Shown: piece after piece, positions 44,943 to 58,800 of the stretch
How the letters are laid out: every line of letters starts with the position of its first letter
How positions within the stretch are numbered: position 1 is the first letter of the stretch
Assembly: GCF_041296385.1 (NCBI RefSeq)
Contig: NC_091016.1
Span: forward strand, 16,281,497 to 16,345,496
Reading direction: 5' to 3'
Length of the DNA stretch: 64,000 bases
Source: Aphelocoma coerulescens
Taxonomy: Eukaryota > Chordata > Aves > Passeriformes > Corvidae
Program-made: the position numbers and the translations under genes
The notes under the pieces: generated by a model
Told to the model about the DNA's origin: nothing
Databases searched by the model: none
The model's input: the letters and a program-made list of their open reading frames with translations, nothing else

Positions 44943-47900
44943 GGTCACAACTTTAAGTGGCTTAAAGAATTGTCCATATTCAAACTGGCCAGCTGATAGG
45001 TTCTGTTAGGTCACAGAGGAAGCTGTAAGCACCCCTTTGCAAGGACATCCCTTCCGGGACTATGCTTGCTAAGCTATGACGCAGGCACAGGATGAACACT
45101 AAAAAGCACTGGGTTCTGCTTTCCCAGCCTCAACATACCGAAAAGCCAGCATAAGCTCTGTTACCTTAGAGTCAAAGCAAATAAACAATAGCTATAGACA
45201 AATGGAAGCAAGAGTAAGAATGATCTGCACAGCAGACTTTATTGCCGCTGTTTGGAGGCTGGTAATTTTTACACAGTCATGATAATTTCCACTGCAAAAT
45301 GTGATTATGTCCCCAAATCCTTCTGTCCCAGACAAAATGGGGCTGGGGTCATTGCCATGAAAAACATGCTTTGCCTCTAGAGTTAGCCAGAAGACAATTC
45401 CCTGTCCAGAATTGTCTGTTTTCAAGGTGGAAAAAGATCATCTGTTCCTACTTAATTTAAAAACAGAAACTTGTGGCTGAAATCAATTTTTGTGGCTTTA
45501 ATTTGCCACAGAGACAGCCCTTGAATATAATTGTGTTAGACCAGAAAACAGTCTCCATTTTACCAGTAAATTATCAGTAAATAAATCAGGGTAGCTGCAG
45601 CATCGAGAGACAAAGTGAGGGATTGGACACCTGCTTCTCTGTCTAGACCTTTCTGTGACTTGCCAGAGGGTTTCAAGTGCTGAGAGTGGTGCTGGAACCT
45701 TCCCAAAAGCAGCTGCTGGAGGCAGAAGACTAACAGTGTCCATCCCCTCATTATACCTATAGTGTTATCCACGGGGTAGGCAGAGGGTGAAACTCAGTCT
45801 TTCTCAGTTCTTAATGGACGAGACACCCTGCAGAGGATGTGTTTTGTGTCACAAATGATCCAAGGCACCTGGAAAGAAATTCCTTCTCATCTGCTTGACT
45901 CTGGAACAGCTATGCACTTTCTCTACACAATGCTGTCTCTCATGTTGCCCATAGACACCCAGCTTTCACTCCTTTTCTACTTGTGCAAGGTGTGCAAAAA
46001 GTGAGGAGCTGAACTACCCATATCAACTAATGGTAATTAAATATTCCCACTCATCATTCTCTGTTTGCATCACACAGGAAAAAGTGTAGAACAGTGGGAT
46101 CTCAGGATTTACATGAGACGTTCACCTTATTGACATCCAAATGTTCTCCAACTTTGCCCTTTTTTTGCAGTGGCAGTTTTCTGGCATTAACCCATTTCCT
46201 GTGAGCTACTGTTTAGAGAAAAGGAGCAAAGCGAAACAGCAATTTGGATCACAACTCATCCTGATCTCAAGCTCCTTTGCCTTCCTTTGAAAGTTCAAAG
46301 AACCGAGAAAGTCCCAGACTCTTGAGGGGATAGAAGACCTGATACCTATAATGCAAAGCCAACTCATCACATGTATTTCCTTTACTGAAAATATGAATAG
46401 AAAGATCACTGAAGACACTGGTTTCGGTCAAGGACAATAAATATGTTTAAAGCATGATTACAAGTAAAAAAAAATCAATTAAAGGTTTAACATTAGACTG
46501 TACAAAACACACCTCTAGACAGATGGAGCTTTCCCTTTATAAAATTGGAAAAATCATGGTCTGTGTCTCCAGTGGGGGGAAAAGCACCATGAGCAGGTCT
46601 TACTGGCAAAACTGAGTGGGGAAACAAAAGCATACCGGCCCTTTGCAATAAGTGGCAACAGGTAAAATTGACTTTGGATCTCTTTTAATGAAGTTACAAA
46701 GGCAATCTGACAAACAACCCATACATCACTCATGGACACACAGAGGTTTAGAAGAATTCAACAGTTCTGCTTTTCTAAATGAAGCAATTGTCCCCAAGTT
46801 TGTCCCGTGATCCCACTGATATCTGACTACTTCACTGATTGGTGAAGATCAGCTTGTCTTAAGAGCCTTGCAGGCCTGGGGTCCTTCAGAAACTTCCTCC
46901 TTTCTGGCATTTCAGGCACTAAGCAAACAAGTGCCAGTTCTGTGGGCTGAATCCCTCCCTGAGCCACAAGCTTGTTGCATGTAAGTAGAAAGCACTGTCA
47001 CCACACACCAGTGCTGTTGTTGATGAAAAATGCAAAGCTCAAGCTCGTAGTGAAGAGGCAATTACTGCAGTTAGCAGAGATAGTGGGTAGAAAAAAGAAA
47101 TGGGGACCTCTGTGGACTGAAAATTTCAACTCTGGAAGGAAAATTTAAAGTTTCAATTTTAATTTAAAGCTTTCTATGAGTAGCCTGCTCAGTAAAGCAC
47201 GGTATCCTTCTTTTCATAAAAAGTGCTCTTTCCAAGCCCTGCCTAGCTCTGTTTTTACCAGACTCAAGGTGTCATTACATGGGCTGGGCATGGGCTGTCA
47301 GCTGCAAGAGCCAATGCTGGGACACTTGCAGAAGTGCAGTTTTACTAAGAAACTGAGGCTGCCCAGTACAAGCCATGTCCACTGCAGAACACCGTGTGGG
47401 CAGCACAGGAGTACCATGTGCTTTCTTGGAATATGCCAAGGGGGCTTCTGAACAGATGGACATCCCAAGCACCACAGCTCAGCTGTGAAAACGAGGTTTG
47501 CATGGAAAGGACCTCAAAGACCATCTAGTTACAACCCCCCTGCCATGGGAAGGGACACCTTCCACTAGACCAGGTTGCTCAGAGCCCCATCCAGCCTGGC
47601 CTTGAACAGTTTCAGGGATGGGGCATCCACAACTTCCCGTCCACACCACAGCTGGTACAGCTGTGAATTTACTGTGCTTCTGCAGCTTCCTGGTCAGCCT
47701 GGAACTTCCCTGGCAGCCATGGTCTCTAAGGCCATGCAAGCTGAGACAAGGGATGCAGGTGAGGGAGGGCACCCATCTCTCATTTTCCCTGAGCAGAGGA
47801 ATTGGATGACAAATGTCCCAATGCACCAAAGCACATTGCTCCTCACACAGATGGTGTTTGTGAGACAGTTCAGATGAATTAAACCATGGGTCTGTGACCA

Positions 47901-49644
47901 CTGGCACAACACGCATGGAAATTTCAAGTCAACAAGACAAGGAAATTCTATGTCCATAATGTAAGAAATGCTTTCTTGACTAAAAGGAAAGTGTGTAACC
48001 TTGTTCAAAAGTAATTTTTCTTCCTCCACACTGTTATTTCAGACTGCATGGAGACAACTTGTTTACACAAGGGAGTCTACTTTTTCTGTCAAAAAAATTA
48101 ACTCTTGTTTGCTTCCCACTTGAAAATTACTTAAGGAAGCAGGTTGGGTTTTTTCCTATTGCAATGGCAATAAAGTAGTGTCTATCTCCTAAAATATTAA
48201 CATCCTGTCAACTCTATCAAACCTTCAAACCTTCTGATCTTCAACTTCCCAGAAAATCCTCAGGTTGTCTACTTACCTTATGTAAAAATGCATTTCAGTC
48301 AGAAGGATGGAATATTTAACAAAGCATGGTATTCCTTACTGTATTATTCAGTCCCTGGAGACGTTTAAAATATTTTTAAAAAGCAAATGCAGCTGGGGTC
48401 CTCAGAGGAATTCTGGGACCTAAGATAACACACCGGTCTTTGAGAACACATCATACTTCAAGAAGCCTGCTTCCCATTGTGGTACCAGAATCTCTGCTGG
48501 CCAAAAAATTCACCACTCCTTTCCCAGTCCTACAGATCACCTACCCATTTCCCTCCTGCCTCCAGTTAGGTGCACAAATTGTCTTTCCAGTACATAGTCC
48601 CACTAGAAAAAGCAGTGTTGCTCCAACTAAATTCAGGAATAAGTAACCCTACTAGCAAATTCTTCTGTACAGCCCAAATATAAGGAGTGTTTCAACTAGA
48701 ATGTGTTCATGATAAAACAAATCCAGAAATAAAACACTGACTATGTTAGTTACAATTCTGAAAGCATAGGAAATACAAAGGCTATTCTTCCCTGCTATTC
48801 TGAGGTTGCTGGTCGGGAATGCTGCTATTGCTTTCCACAAGGCATCTAAGAGGCACTTTTTTTAGTGGACTGTGCAGTTTGTGGGTACCCACATGGCATT
48901 AACTCTTTGGTAAATCAGCATGGCAGCAATGCACTGAGGACCTGTTGGAAGTCCAGTCATGGGCTTTGTGGCTCCTTTTTGCAGGTGGCAAGTGCTGGTG
49001 CTGGGTTACCTAGGTGGGACAGGAAGGGTCACAGGCTCCCCATCTCTGGGAAGTCCCAGGACACACTGTGGTAGAAAAATCCGTATGAGGAAAGCCAAAG
49101 GAGGTATTAGAATAATAGGTAAAGTCAAGGAAGAATTATCAGACTAGCCATGTCCTTTTCATGTCCCTAGTAATGCATACGAAACACTTACTAGAATATC
49201 CAGAATTGCTGAAAAGGCACCACAGTTGCAGTAAAATACAGCTGCTTGGACTCAGACAGCCAAGCTGAAGGAAAAATGGAAGTGCTTTCCAGGGCTTCTT
49301 TTAAAACAGCAAGAGGCATTGTATAAAAAACATTTCCCTGTACAATAACATTAAAATGAGGAACAGTAACATCTGTATCTTGCTTCAGCTCGTGTTAAAT
49401 TTCAGCATAGTTCATGGAAACCACCAACAGCTGCTCTACAACAGCCCTGAGAGCAAGGAAAAGGAGTTCACTGACTGTGTAAGACTGCAGACTGCTCCTA
49501 GCTCTGTGCATCTCCAAGTATGTTATGGCATGGAAAATCTTGTTCCCCTAGAAGGAAACAGTTTTTAAAAAGAGAACTATGCTGTTTGCCTGGCTATTTG
49601 AGACCTTCCACACTTCCGAAGGAGAGAAATTCCAGAGCCGCCTG
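44943..49644. other. Region downstream of the ACSS1 stop codon
   Basis: No coding exon was recognised. The right part must include the ACSS1 3' untranslated region, but I could not fix its end; TTTATT (AATAAA on the minus strand) at about 45238 is one distant option. A CR1 fragment lies at 47490-47650. Confidence 0.45.
47490..47650 (-). mobile_element. CR1 LINE 3' fragment
   Basis: Reverse-oriented CR1 3' sequence contains CCATCCAGCCTGGCCTTGAA, preceded by the CATCTAGTTACAACCCCCC segment. Confidence 0.85.
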
Positions 49645-49818
49645 TTATGAAGAACTCTTCTCCTTGTATTTCTGGTAAGCATCCAATATCTCCTTGACAA
49701 CACTTGGATCATCAAGTGTGGTGACATCTCCCATGTTGCTTGATTGTTCAGTGACTACTTTCCTCAGCAGCCTTCTCATGATCTTCCCTGATCGGGTTTT
49801 AGGGAGGCGCTTTACCAC
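49645..49818 (-). CDS. ACSS1: ACSS1 last coding exon
   Basis: The exon is 174 bases, with a CTTTGCAG acceptor. It carries the catalytic-lysine motif [11 protein letters not shown] and the stop codon. Confidence 0.93.
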   Translation of the reverse strand: MVKRLPKTRSGKIMRRLLRKVVTEQSSNMGDVTTLDDPSVVKEILDAYQKYKEKSSS

Positions 49819-52800
49819 CTGCAAAGAAGGGAAAGACACACCTTTCATAGAACTTGAGTCCTGCTGGAAACCACAAGGAAATTTGTCTGGACTATCCTAA
49901 GCCTGGCACACTTTTCATGGCCACAGCTCCTTTGAGGCTCCTGGGAAATAGACCATTGAGCACACTAGATTATGTCCAAGGAAAGGAGTGTCACAAGCAT
50001 CAATTCCTTGTGCTATACTTTTTATTCTTAGTTTAAGTGGACTTTGTTCCCCATTGCCATGTCCAGGCTGGGTGCTGCTGGACACAAAGCTCTTTTGGCA
50101 ATCAGGTCCTGAATATGCTGTTAACTATTGAAATCTAATTGCATATGAAAACTTAGGCATCAATGGTGACACAAATCTCAACACATTACCAGAACAGACA
50201 GAAATATATATATTCAGCTTTACAGGGCAGGAATATAAAGCAACACAATTCTGCACACCAGCTGCACGGTCTCCTACTCAAGGGATATCTCCTGTCTGCT
50301 GATGTTTCTCTCTGCCTGGTATCTGTCAGCCTACACACCTTCCTTCATAACCAGAACAATCTTAAGTGCCTTGGCTATGCCCCCTGGGAAGGACTTAGCA
50401 GCAAATTCAAAGGCTTTAGCATAAATCTGAGGCTGATGAAGAATTCTCAGACACTGAGCAGAGACACCAACAAGTCTCACATTTTGCTACATAATCAGGC
50501 CAGTAGGCTACAAAACTCTATAGCATTAACTGACACAAGGAAAAGGTTAGAGGACTTCTCTGCAGGACTACCCCGAAACACAGGGAAATAGAGGCATTCC
50601 CTTGCACACCTGCAAGTTCTGAAAGCTTCTCCAATCTACTGAGGATATCCTGGGCTGTTCCAAGTTGAAGGAGCCACCCTTGCCTGCTCCTGTTGTATTC
50701 TGTTACCTGGGCCTTGGTGTCCACCTTACATGCATGTGGCTAAAGCAGAGCCCCTCAAAGAAGTGTCTGGTCACTGTCTTCAAGAAGAGAGAAATGGATG
50801 CAGGCAGACCTTGGGGGACAGCTAAGAAGCAGCTTTGTGAACTCCCCCCTAACATACAAAGGGAGCTGCTTAAAGGTGAGGATGCTTGAGACAGAGCCTG
50901 GAGCTCATCAGTACTTCCAGGGCCAGGCCTGCTGTGCAACAGAAACACAGCCAGTGCTTTGAGATCTGATGTTGATGCCAATTATCATTGCAAGCTAGCT
51001 GGGCAGTGTCACTGCCTCTCAGTGCCTCTCTCACATGCAGACAGACCACTGCATCTGTCCTCCCCCTGCCTGGATCCCTCCAGCCAGTTCTGCTTCCCTG
51101 CCTCTTTATCCTGCCAGAGGAGGACAACAGCAGCACTGCAGGTAGGACGGTGAGGGTTGCTTGATGTGACCATTTCCTGTTGCTGGTACCAGTTTCAGTC
51201 TCCCACTTACCAGAATGTGGTCAGGCACAGCATACTTTGCAATCTTGGAAGCCACTATGGTTTTGAGCTCTTCTTTGATATGGTCTACATGAGCAGTCTG
51301 CTCCTTTAGCACTATGAAAGCAAAGGCACCTGGAAGACAAATGAGCAGAAGCCACAAACCTCATATTAGATATTGTCTGGAAAGACAAAGGATGCTCGTT
51401 CGAATGTCAGGGAAGGTTTCAAATAATTCCTATGCACAATCTAGGGACTGACAAGAAAATCATTGATCCTTTTTACAAAAGTGAGTCAGACTCCAGCCCT
51501 CAAATGATGGCCCAGCCTTTTCTCAGTATCTGTGACTGCTGTCAGTGACAATAACAAGTGAACATAAATTACCAAAGTGTTATTGGGATCAAAAGTTGGC
51601 CAGTGCAAAACAGCTATTTCCATTTTGTTCAAGGGACACTTCTAAGCACAATCCTGTAAAAGGAAGCTCTACCATATACATAAACACTGTGTATAAAAAC
51701 AGTTGAGGGAGTTAATACCCAGGTTAGGAAGATGTAGCTATTTTCATATCTGTCTTTGTCTCTTGGGGCTGCAGTGCCAGTCCACCTAAGGATAACTGCC
51801 CTCCCATTCCCTCACCATCTCCTAACATGCAGCCTGGGTTAGAATTTAAGGGAAGTATATGCAGATGTCATGGCAGGACACTGCTTTTCACATACCTTCT
51901 CCTTTGATCTTATGTGGATACCCAACCACAGCTGTCTCGGGGACCTCAGGGTGATCAGCCTTCACAAAAAGTCAAACAAAAATACACAAATCATAACTGC
52001 TTCAAGCCCTACAGAGTTTGTGGCAGTTGCTCTACAAACAAAACACCTTGCCATATCTTGCTCTCCACTTGCCAGATCCTGCTGAAAGCACAACAGGAAA
52101 ACTGGATGCCAACTTCCTACTGCAGGGTCAGCTGGCGGCCATGGCCACGTCTCAGGGAGTAGCCCTGTACTGGCCCTGCTTTTATACACACAAATAAGTA
52201 CTCCTACATCCACTGCTAAGCCCACTGCACACCGAGCTGAATTTGCAACAGCTGGAAACCCTCTTTCTCTTTCTTTGTGCATGACTGTGGTCCCAAGTGG
52301 TGACTGGCCACTGCCAAATCACAAGGAAAAGCAGTCTTGCAGTGCTCAGTGCTACAGAGAACTGTGGCCAGCAGAGGTAAAAAGTGAAGCAGCCAACATC
52401 ACAGTCCACATTGGCCTGGTGTTTATAAGTGCCCAAAGCACATCAGAAGGCAGAAAAATCAGATTTCTTCATTCCCTGACCCAAATGCACTTTTGTTATT
52501 ACGCTACACAACGATTACTTCTGTTGAACTGCAGAGTTTAATTTAACATTCTTCTGCAGTAAGACAATAGTTTGGGTGCACAGACCAGAAGAAACAACAT
52601 ACCTGCATCCCACACCAAAGAATGGATTATGTTATCTTAAATTAGATTAAAATATGAAAGTAAACATCACAGAGCAATCTAGGCACATAATATATTTGCA
52701 TTTCCATGTGCATAGACATACACTGATTGTGAGAGGAACTGGATCCTATAGCTATGATCAGAAACCTGCACAGACAAAAGAATTACTCACAGAGGAGAAA

Positions 52801-55800
52801 GTAGGATCCTGTGTTCCATGTGAACACAGCTCAGGTTCATCAAATGTTGCATTTAAGTGCCATTTGCAGGCAAGGCATATAATATAGAGATAAACATACA
52901 GGTCAAGCTTTAAATATAAACACTCTGAGGACCTTTTGTTTTCAATTCCCTGAGACAATATTATTTTCTCTCAAAATGACAGGCTAGCTTTGCAGCTGAT
53001 ATAAATTAAGGTTGCTTTATGTTAAACACTGCCAAATTCTCAGGCATACTCAGCTTGTGCAGATGAGCAAGAACCACAGGCTTAGGAAGGAGAGGTCAGG
53101 TTTTAGCAGAAGAGAAGGAAAAAATAGGAGAGACACTAGCATCCAGAACAACTGCAACAGCACAACATCACTGAGAGGAAACACAGCTCTGACAGCTCAA
53201 TTGCAGGGATTGTCCACAGTGTGGCTCCTCTCACTTGCTCATTTGTTGTCTCCTCCACAAGGGAGCTGTTTCCTCTTGCTCCTTTGCTATTCATTGTGCA
53301 CCAAGCTGTGTCTATGCAAGGGCAAGGGTTTGAAGGCAAGAGACAAAGCTGCTTTGAAAGGGTCACCCTAACCCACAGATATGCCCTGTCAAGGAACCTC
53401 TACCTGCTTGGAACTTACCATTGCATCTTCTATTTCTGCCGTCCCCAGCCTGTGTCCACTTATGTTAATGATATCATCCATGCGCCCTGTTATCTGGTAA
53501 TAGCCTTTCTGGCTCCTGTAAGCACCATCCCCTGTGAAGTAGTAACCTGCAGCAAAGACACGGGGCTGATCAGCAGCAGCAAGTGTGTCAGTTTTGGGCT
53601 CTGGTGCAGGACAGACCATGCCACAGGACGGCAAGCAGGGCAGGGTGGATCGGGCAGCTTGGAGGCCTTCACAAGCTCACAGCTGTGTGACCTGCCTCAT
53701 GCCATTTCCCACTTGCCTCTGCCATCCCTGACCCTCCTCTGCTCTGCCTGGGCTGAACTGGCTCCTAATAAGCCCCTGAATAGCACCAAGGCAGTGGAGC
53801 TCAGATCTCTGCCAAGATGGACAAATCACTGTAGGCAATCAGCAGCAACCAGTGGCTGATGTTCCTACAGTAAAACCAAGCCCAGCAACACAACCCAGCG
53901 ATGCTCAGTTGGATTTACAGAACCAAGAGGGGCTTTCTGATCTCCCTAGGCTTCGCATGCCTACATCTGCACAGCAGCTGTGTGCTCAGGCCTCTTGGTG
54001 CACACAGCACTAAGATAAAACCACTTCAAATGCCATTTGCCACAGGCTACTGGTCAAGCTCAGAACTGCTGCTGGCTACACCTCAGCACACATGGAAAAC
54101 CACAACTGTTCAGCTGAAAAGGAGCAGTTCTATTACACTTTGTACATGGGAACACTGCCAATTTTTTTAATCACTTACACTAGGATGGATGAAAAGCCAT
54201 TTTCCCTCCCAGCTAACAAAGATTTAGATATCAGATAACAGTCACTCTCTAGTGTATGAGTGTGGGAGAAAAACTGCTATCAGATTAGCTAAAAAAACCC
54301 CAAACCACCCCATGATAAGCATGGAGTGTCTAAAATCTGATGGAAACTCAAAAAGACCCAGGGTTTCCTAGAAACTCCAGTGTCACTGAGGACACATCCG
54401 GTAACACAGATTGTGCTGGCTCTTCACCAAGGCCATGTCTGCATCTGAATTGTTCCAGTGGCACATCTGAGAAGCAGCAGGCAGCTACTGCTGTGAAATC
54501 TGAAGGTGGTTCTTGCCAGGACCCATTATTGCCCTATTCATGGACTTTCAGTCATGTTTTCTGCCTTTCCAGATCAATTAAACAACTATCAACTAAATAG
54601 CAACAAGACATCAGATTTAAATGTAGCGAGTAATAAGGGACTATGAGGTCATTCAATTTCTAGTACCAGTTTCTCATTCTTATTATCCAGCCCATTCTGT
54701 ACAGTTTTCAGGATTGCCTAATTCTTGCCTACCCCTGTAGCTTTCAAATCCCTTTCAGTTGCTCTCCTGAGTGAAGACAGTTGTCATGTCCAATGTCCTA
54801 CAAAAAATGTTTCCCTGCCACTTCTAGTTACTTACCAGACACAACTTGACCACATTTTAAAAAGGAAGGTTGTAACACAGGGTTGAGATTCAGTGATGCA
54901 GGAGGTATTTCCCATCCTTTCCTATCCTTTTTCCAACTGAGACACAAAGCTCCAAAGAAAAGGTATTTGGACTTTAAAGCTTAGGCATTAGAGTTTTCTA
55001 GAAAATACATCCTTTTTGACAGCTAGAAAGGTCAACACTACCTAAAACCATAAGGGCATGCTTGCAACATGTGACACACCCCCCAAACCACAATCTGGAT
55101 GGTCCAGAAATATCAGAAAGTAATGCTGAAAATATTTAGTATGCTTACACCACAGTGAAACTGTCTTCCCTTTGCACTTTTCTTACCTGGGTAGGCTTTG
55201 AAATAGGCATCAATAAAGCGCTGGTGATCTCCATAGATCGTCCTTGCCATGCCAGGCCATGGCTGGGCAATGCAGAGCGCACCAGACACATCATTGCCCT
55301 CTATAACCTCTCCCTGCAGGTTCAAGCACAGGAAGGATGAACAGGTGAACGAAAGACAAATAGTGAAGAGCTTCTGTGTCATTGGTCTGGCAAGAGTCAC
55401 CCTGTTGCTCACTACAGACTGCCAAGTGGAGAGTCACAAGTGGAGAAAATAAATGTAAACAACTCTTCTAGACACTTGCAGTGCCCTGTTGGCAGTCTGT
55501 ATGGATAACCGAGATAGGCGCTCGCTCTCTCTCTCTCTCTATGTATATATATATATGTATATATAAATTGCTCATCTATTCTACCATTTTAATGGAGAAA
55601 CAAGCATCCTTCTGGATCCTGTTCCTTTGCTGTCCAAAGGATGATTGAAGCAGAAACACACACCAGCTTCTCGTTTGGGCACCCAGCACAGCTCCAACTC
55701 ACATTCTCATCCATCAGCACAGGCACAATCCCAAAGAAAGGTCTCATAGCCATAGCTGGAATGATCTCAGCTTTCTCCTCTGAGGGCCGTGGGGCAATGC

Positions 55801-58800
55801 AGATGCCACCAGTTTCTGGAAGAAAAATGAAAACCAAAACATAGGTAGTCCATCCAATGCTGGATGAAAGCAAATTCCAGCTGTTCTTAGGTCAAGAAGA
55901 AAACAGTGAAGCCGCCTTGCAAGAAAGAGCCCCTGGGAAAGGCTTCTGCAGGACCAAGAAGCACAGACATCTGAAAGCAGCACAGGCCTGGCATGGGCAG
56001 TACTCAGCAGCCCCATTTCCTACCACAGAAGTGCTTTTACAGGGAAAGCATAAGCATGTCAGGGGATTTATCTCCCACTAGTGTTTCTATAGCTGCCTAA
56101 GGTTAGCAGGAAAAGTACTTCAGGAGTCTGAATTACTGTTATTACAGAGTATGAGATTAACCCACCCCTTACAGGCAGATTGAGCTTATTTTCTAGTCAA
56201 AATTGAACCTTTTAATCATCCTTTTTCATTCCTGCTGGGATGAACATTAAATCAGACTCCAACCTTAATGAGGTCTTTGGTATTCTAAATCTAATTCAGA
56301 AACACAAGAGAGAAACAAAAACAAAGGAGAATAAGGCCTTTAAAAATACAGCTCTATAAATAAAGATATGTTCTGCTACATGAAGAGTGCATTCCTCTAC
56401 TGGCTTTGCTGAGGTTGTGAAAACTGAAACCAGGGGTTGGAAAGGCTGAATTTGACCCTGAATTTGCATCCGGCTACAAAGAAGGGTCTTTAATGGACTC
56501 TAAGCTTTATACCTGCAGCAAATGGTTTCACATGTGGCTTACACATAGAAATATTTCCCATTTCACTGATGGGCTTGCATTCACTTCATGTTTCTGTTAA
56601 TTTTGAAAAGGGGAGCTTGAATTTCTTCAGGAAAAAGCACCCCAGACACCTGCTGTTCTCTATTTGCACAGACAAAACCTGCATCAGAACAGGGACTGTG
56701 ATTAAACTGAAGGTTGCTCTTCCTAAGCTAGTACTCATCCTGAATACAGCACTGAGAGCTGTGTTTCAACATGGTGTTTGCCACATCCTACACATCCTGA
56801 AGCCAGCTGCACACAAAGTCTCACTCCTGAGGGAGCTGCATGGTAGCAAAGGTGCCTTAAAAATTATTTGCATGGTGAACACCTATTATAAATTGGTTTA
56901 GAAGTAAAAATTTTAGCCACTGACAGATGATATCAAGCAAAACATCTAGGCTCTACCCTGCCCTTATGAAGCCTTTCTCTTCAGAGGCAGAGCTGGCAGA
57001 GAAAGGTGTGCTTCCACATTACCTGCGCCCACGCTGTCAACACAGTGCAAACCCACCCAGACCTCAGGCAAGGACAGCAAAGTCTGAGCAGGGGATGGGT
57101 GCTTTGAACCAGGCTCCCCTCTGCCATGCAGAGATCCCATCTGGCAGCAGAGTAGAGCAAGTGCTCTCTGCCACCACAGACTGATTGGAGTGCCTGTTTT
57201 GGGGGGAATCTGTTTCAGAAGCACCAGGCCAGTCTAAATCGATGTGAGATGATGCAAACAACAAAAGCTTCCAGGGTCTGTTCAGAGATGTCTTTCAAAA
57301 CCAGCTTCTGTTCATGGCTGTTCTTTTGTTTGTGAAATCAGTGACAAAAGTGAAAATACCTAGTGTCTTTTCTGCATCGTGAAGAACTACACCCAAAACT
57401 CAAACACACCTTTGGTTCTGTTACTGTCAATCACAACCTGGTGTCTCAACAGCAAGAGCCATAGGAATTTTTCATCTGCACACACCACACTATTTCAATT
57501 GTTTCTCATAACTGCTCCCTCACTCATTTGCCTCATCCAAAAACTTTAAAGTAGATTCTTAAATCACCATTAGCTGATGTCTGCCAGGCTTTATTAGCTG
57601 GCAACAGGTTGCTGCTCAGAGAGCAGTGTCCCGTGGAGGACACAGCACACAGCAGCACAATTAACCAGCTATACTGAAATTGTATAGGAAAGGTGACACT
57701 GCAGGACCACAGCCAGCATCCATCACATTGTGCCTGTGATCTCTTCCCACGCTCCTTTTACGTTCAAATGGCACATATAATCTTTCCAAGATTAATTTGG
57801 CTTCCTCTTTATTAAAGCATCAACTGTGGAAAAAGATTGATTCCACTTTCTACTAAAATCAATGTCATGAATATTTATCATTATATTATGCTTCCAGGAG
57901 CTGGTGACTGTTTACCTGTAAAGCTATGCCTGGTTCAAGGTAAGACCAAGCACTCTGCTCTAGCAGACTGTCCAGGGAATGTTTTTTTACCTCTTACCTG
58001 ACAGTTGGTGCTCCAAAATCCCAGGAGAAATACAATTTAATACAAGATCTAACCCTGTACTTTGGTGGAAATAGACAACACAGCACAAACACTACATGCA
58101 CCAGTTAACAAACCAACCAAAAAGTGTTAGGGCAAAACTGGATTCTTCTCAATTATGTCAATGTGCAGCAATCAACTGTTTCTCCATGGTGTTTTCTTTC
58201 AGAGCAGAGAGGAGGAACGCATATGATGAGGAAAGACCTAGCCAGCCAGCTTTCCTTCTGCTCAGCATGTAGGAACCCAGAAGATTTAAGAGATCAGTAG
58301 TTGAAGTAGATAGCAGTTAACATTGCTGCTCTGAATTCTGAGGTGGTTTTATTTCAAATCTGAAAATGAAAAAGAGAGCCTGCAAGCCTGGTCTGGATTA
58401 AATGGAACTTGGTTGTGTGCCAGAAGAAAACTCATCACACTGAGATAGAGAGCCTGCTAGCAGGAAAAAGGAAGAAATCAGGAGCAGCTTGACTGGAAAG
58501 GGAATGAATATTCTGCTCAATGGCAGTTTAAGACTATTTTTCAGCAGAGGCAGAATGCCAGCAGCTGTGCTCCTGTCTCCATGGCAAACTGGATCTCACG
58601 ACTTCAGAAGGACATATTGCAAGGCACCTTTAGCAACTCCTGGGTGTTGGTGCTCAGAAAAGAGAAGACTGGGTGCTGAGGAAGGAGCCAGGAAGGAGCT
58701 GCAGGACTCCTTCGAGCAGAGGGCCCCACCAGGCAGCAAAACCCCAGTCTGGGTACAGCACGTGGCCTCTCTCTGTTGCTGGCTAGGGAGGCCAGGAGGC

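Noticed and set aside
53221..53859. 212-codon plus-strand open frame
   Set aside because: It is antisense to the ACSS1 exon at 53419-53546; that exon has an exact family match on the minus strand.
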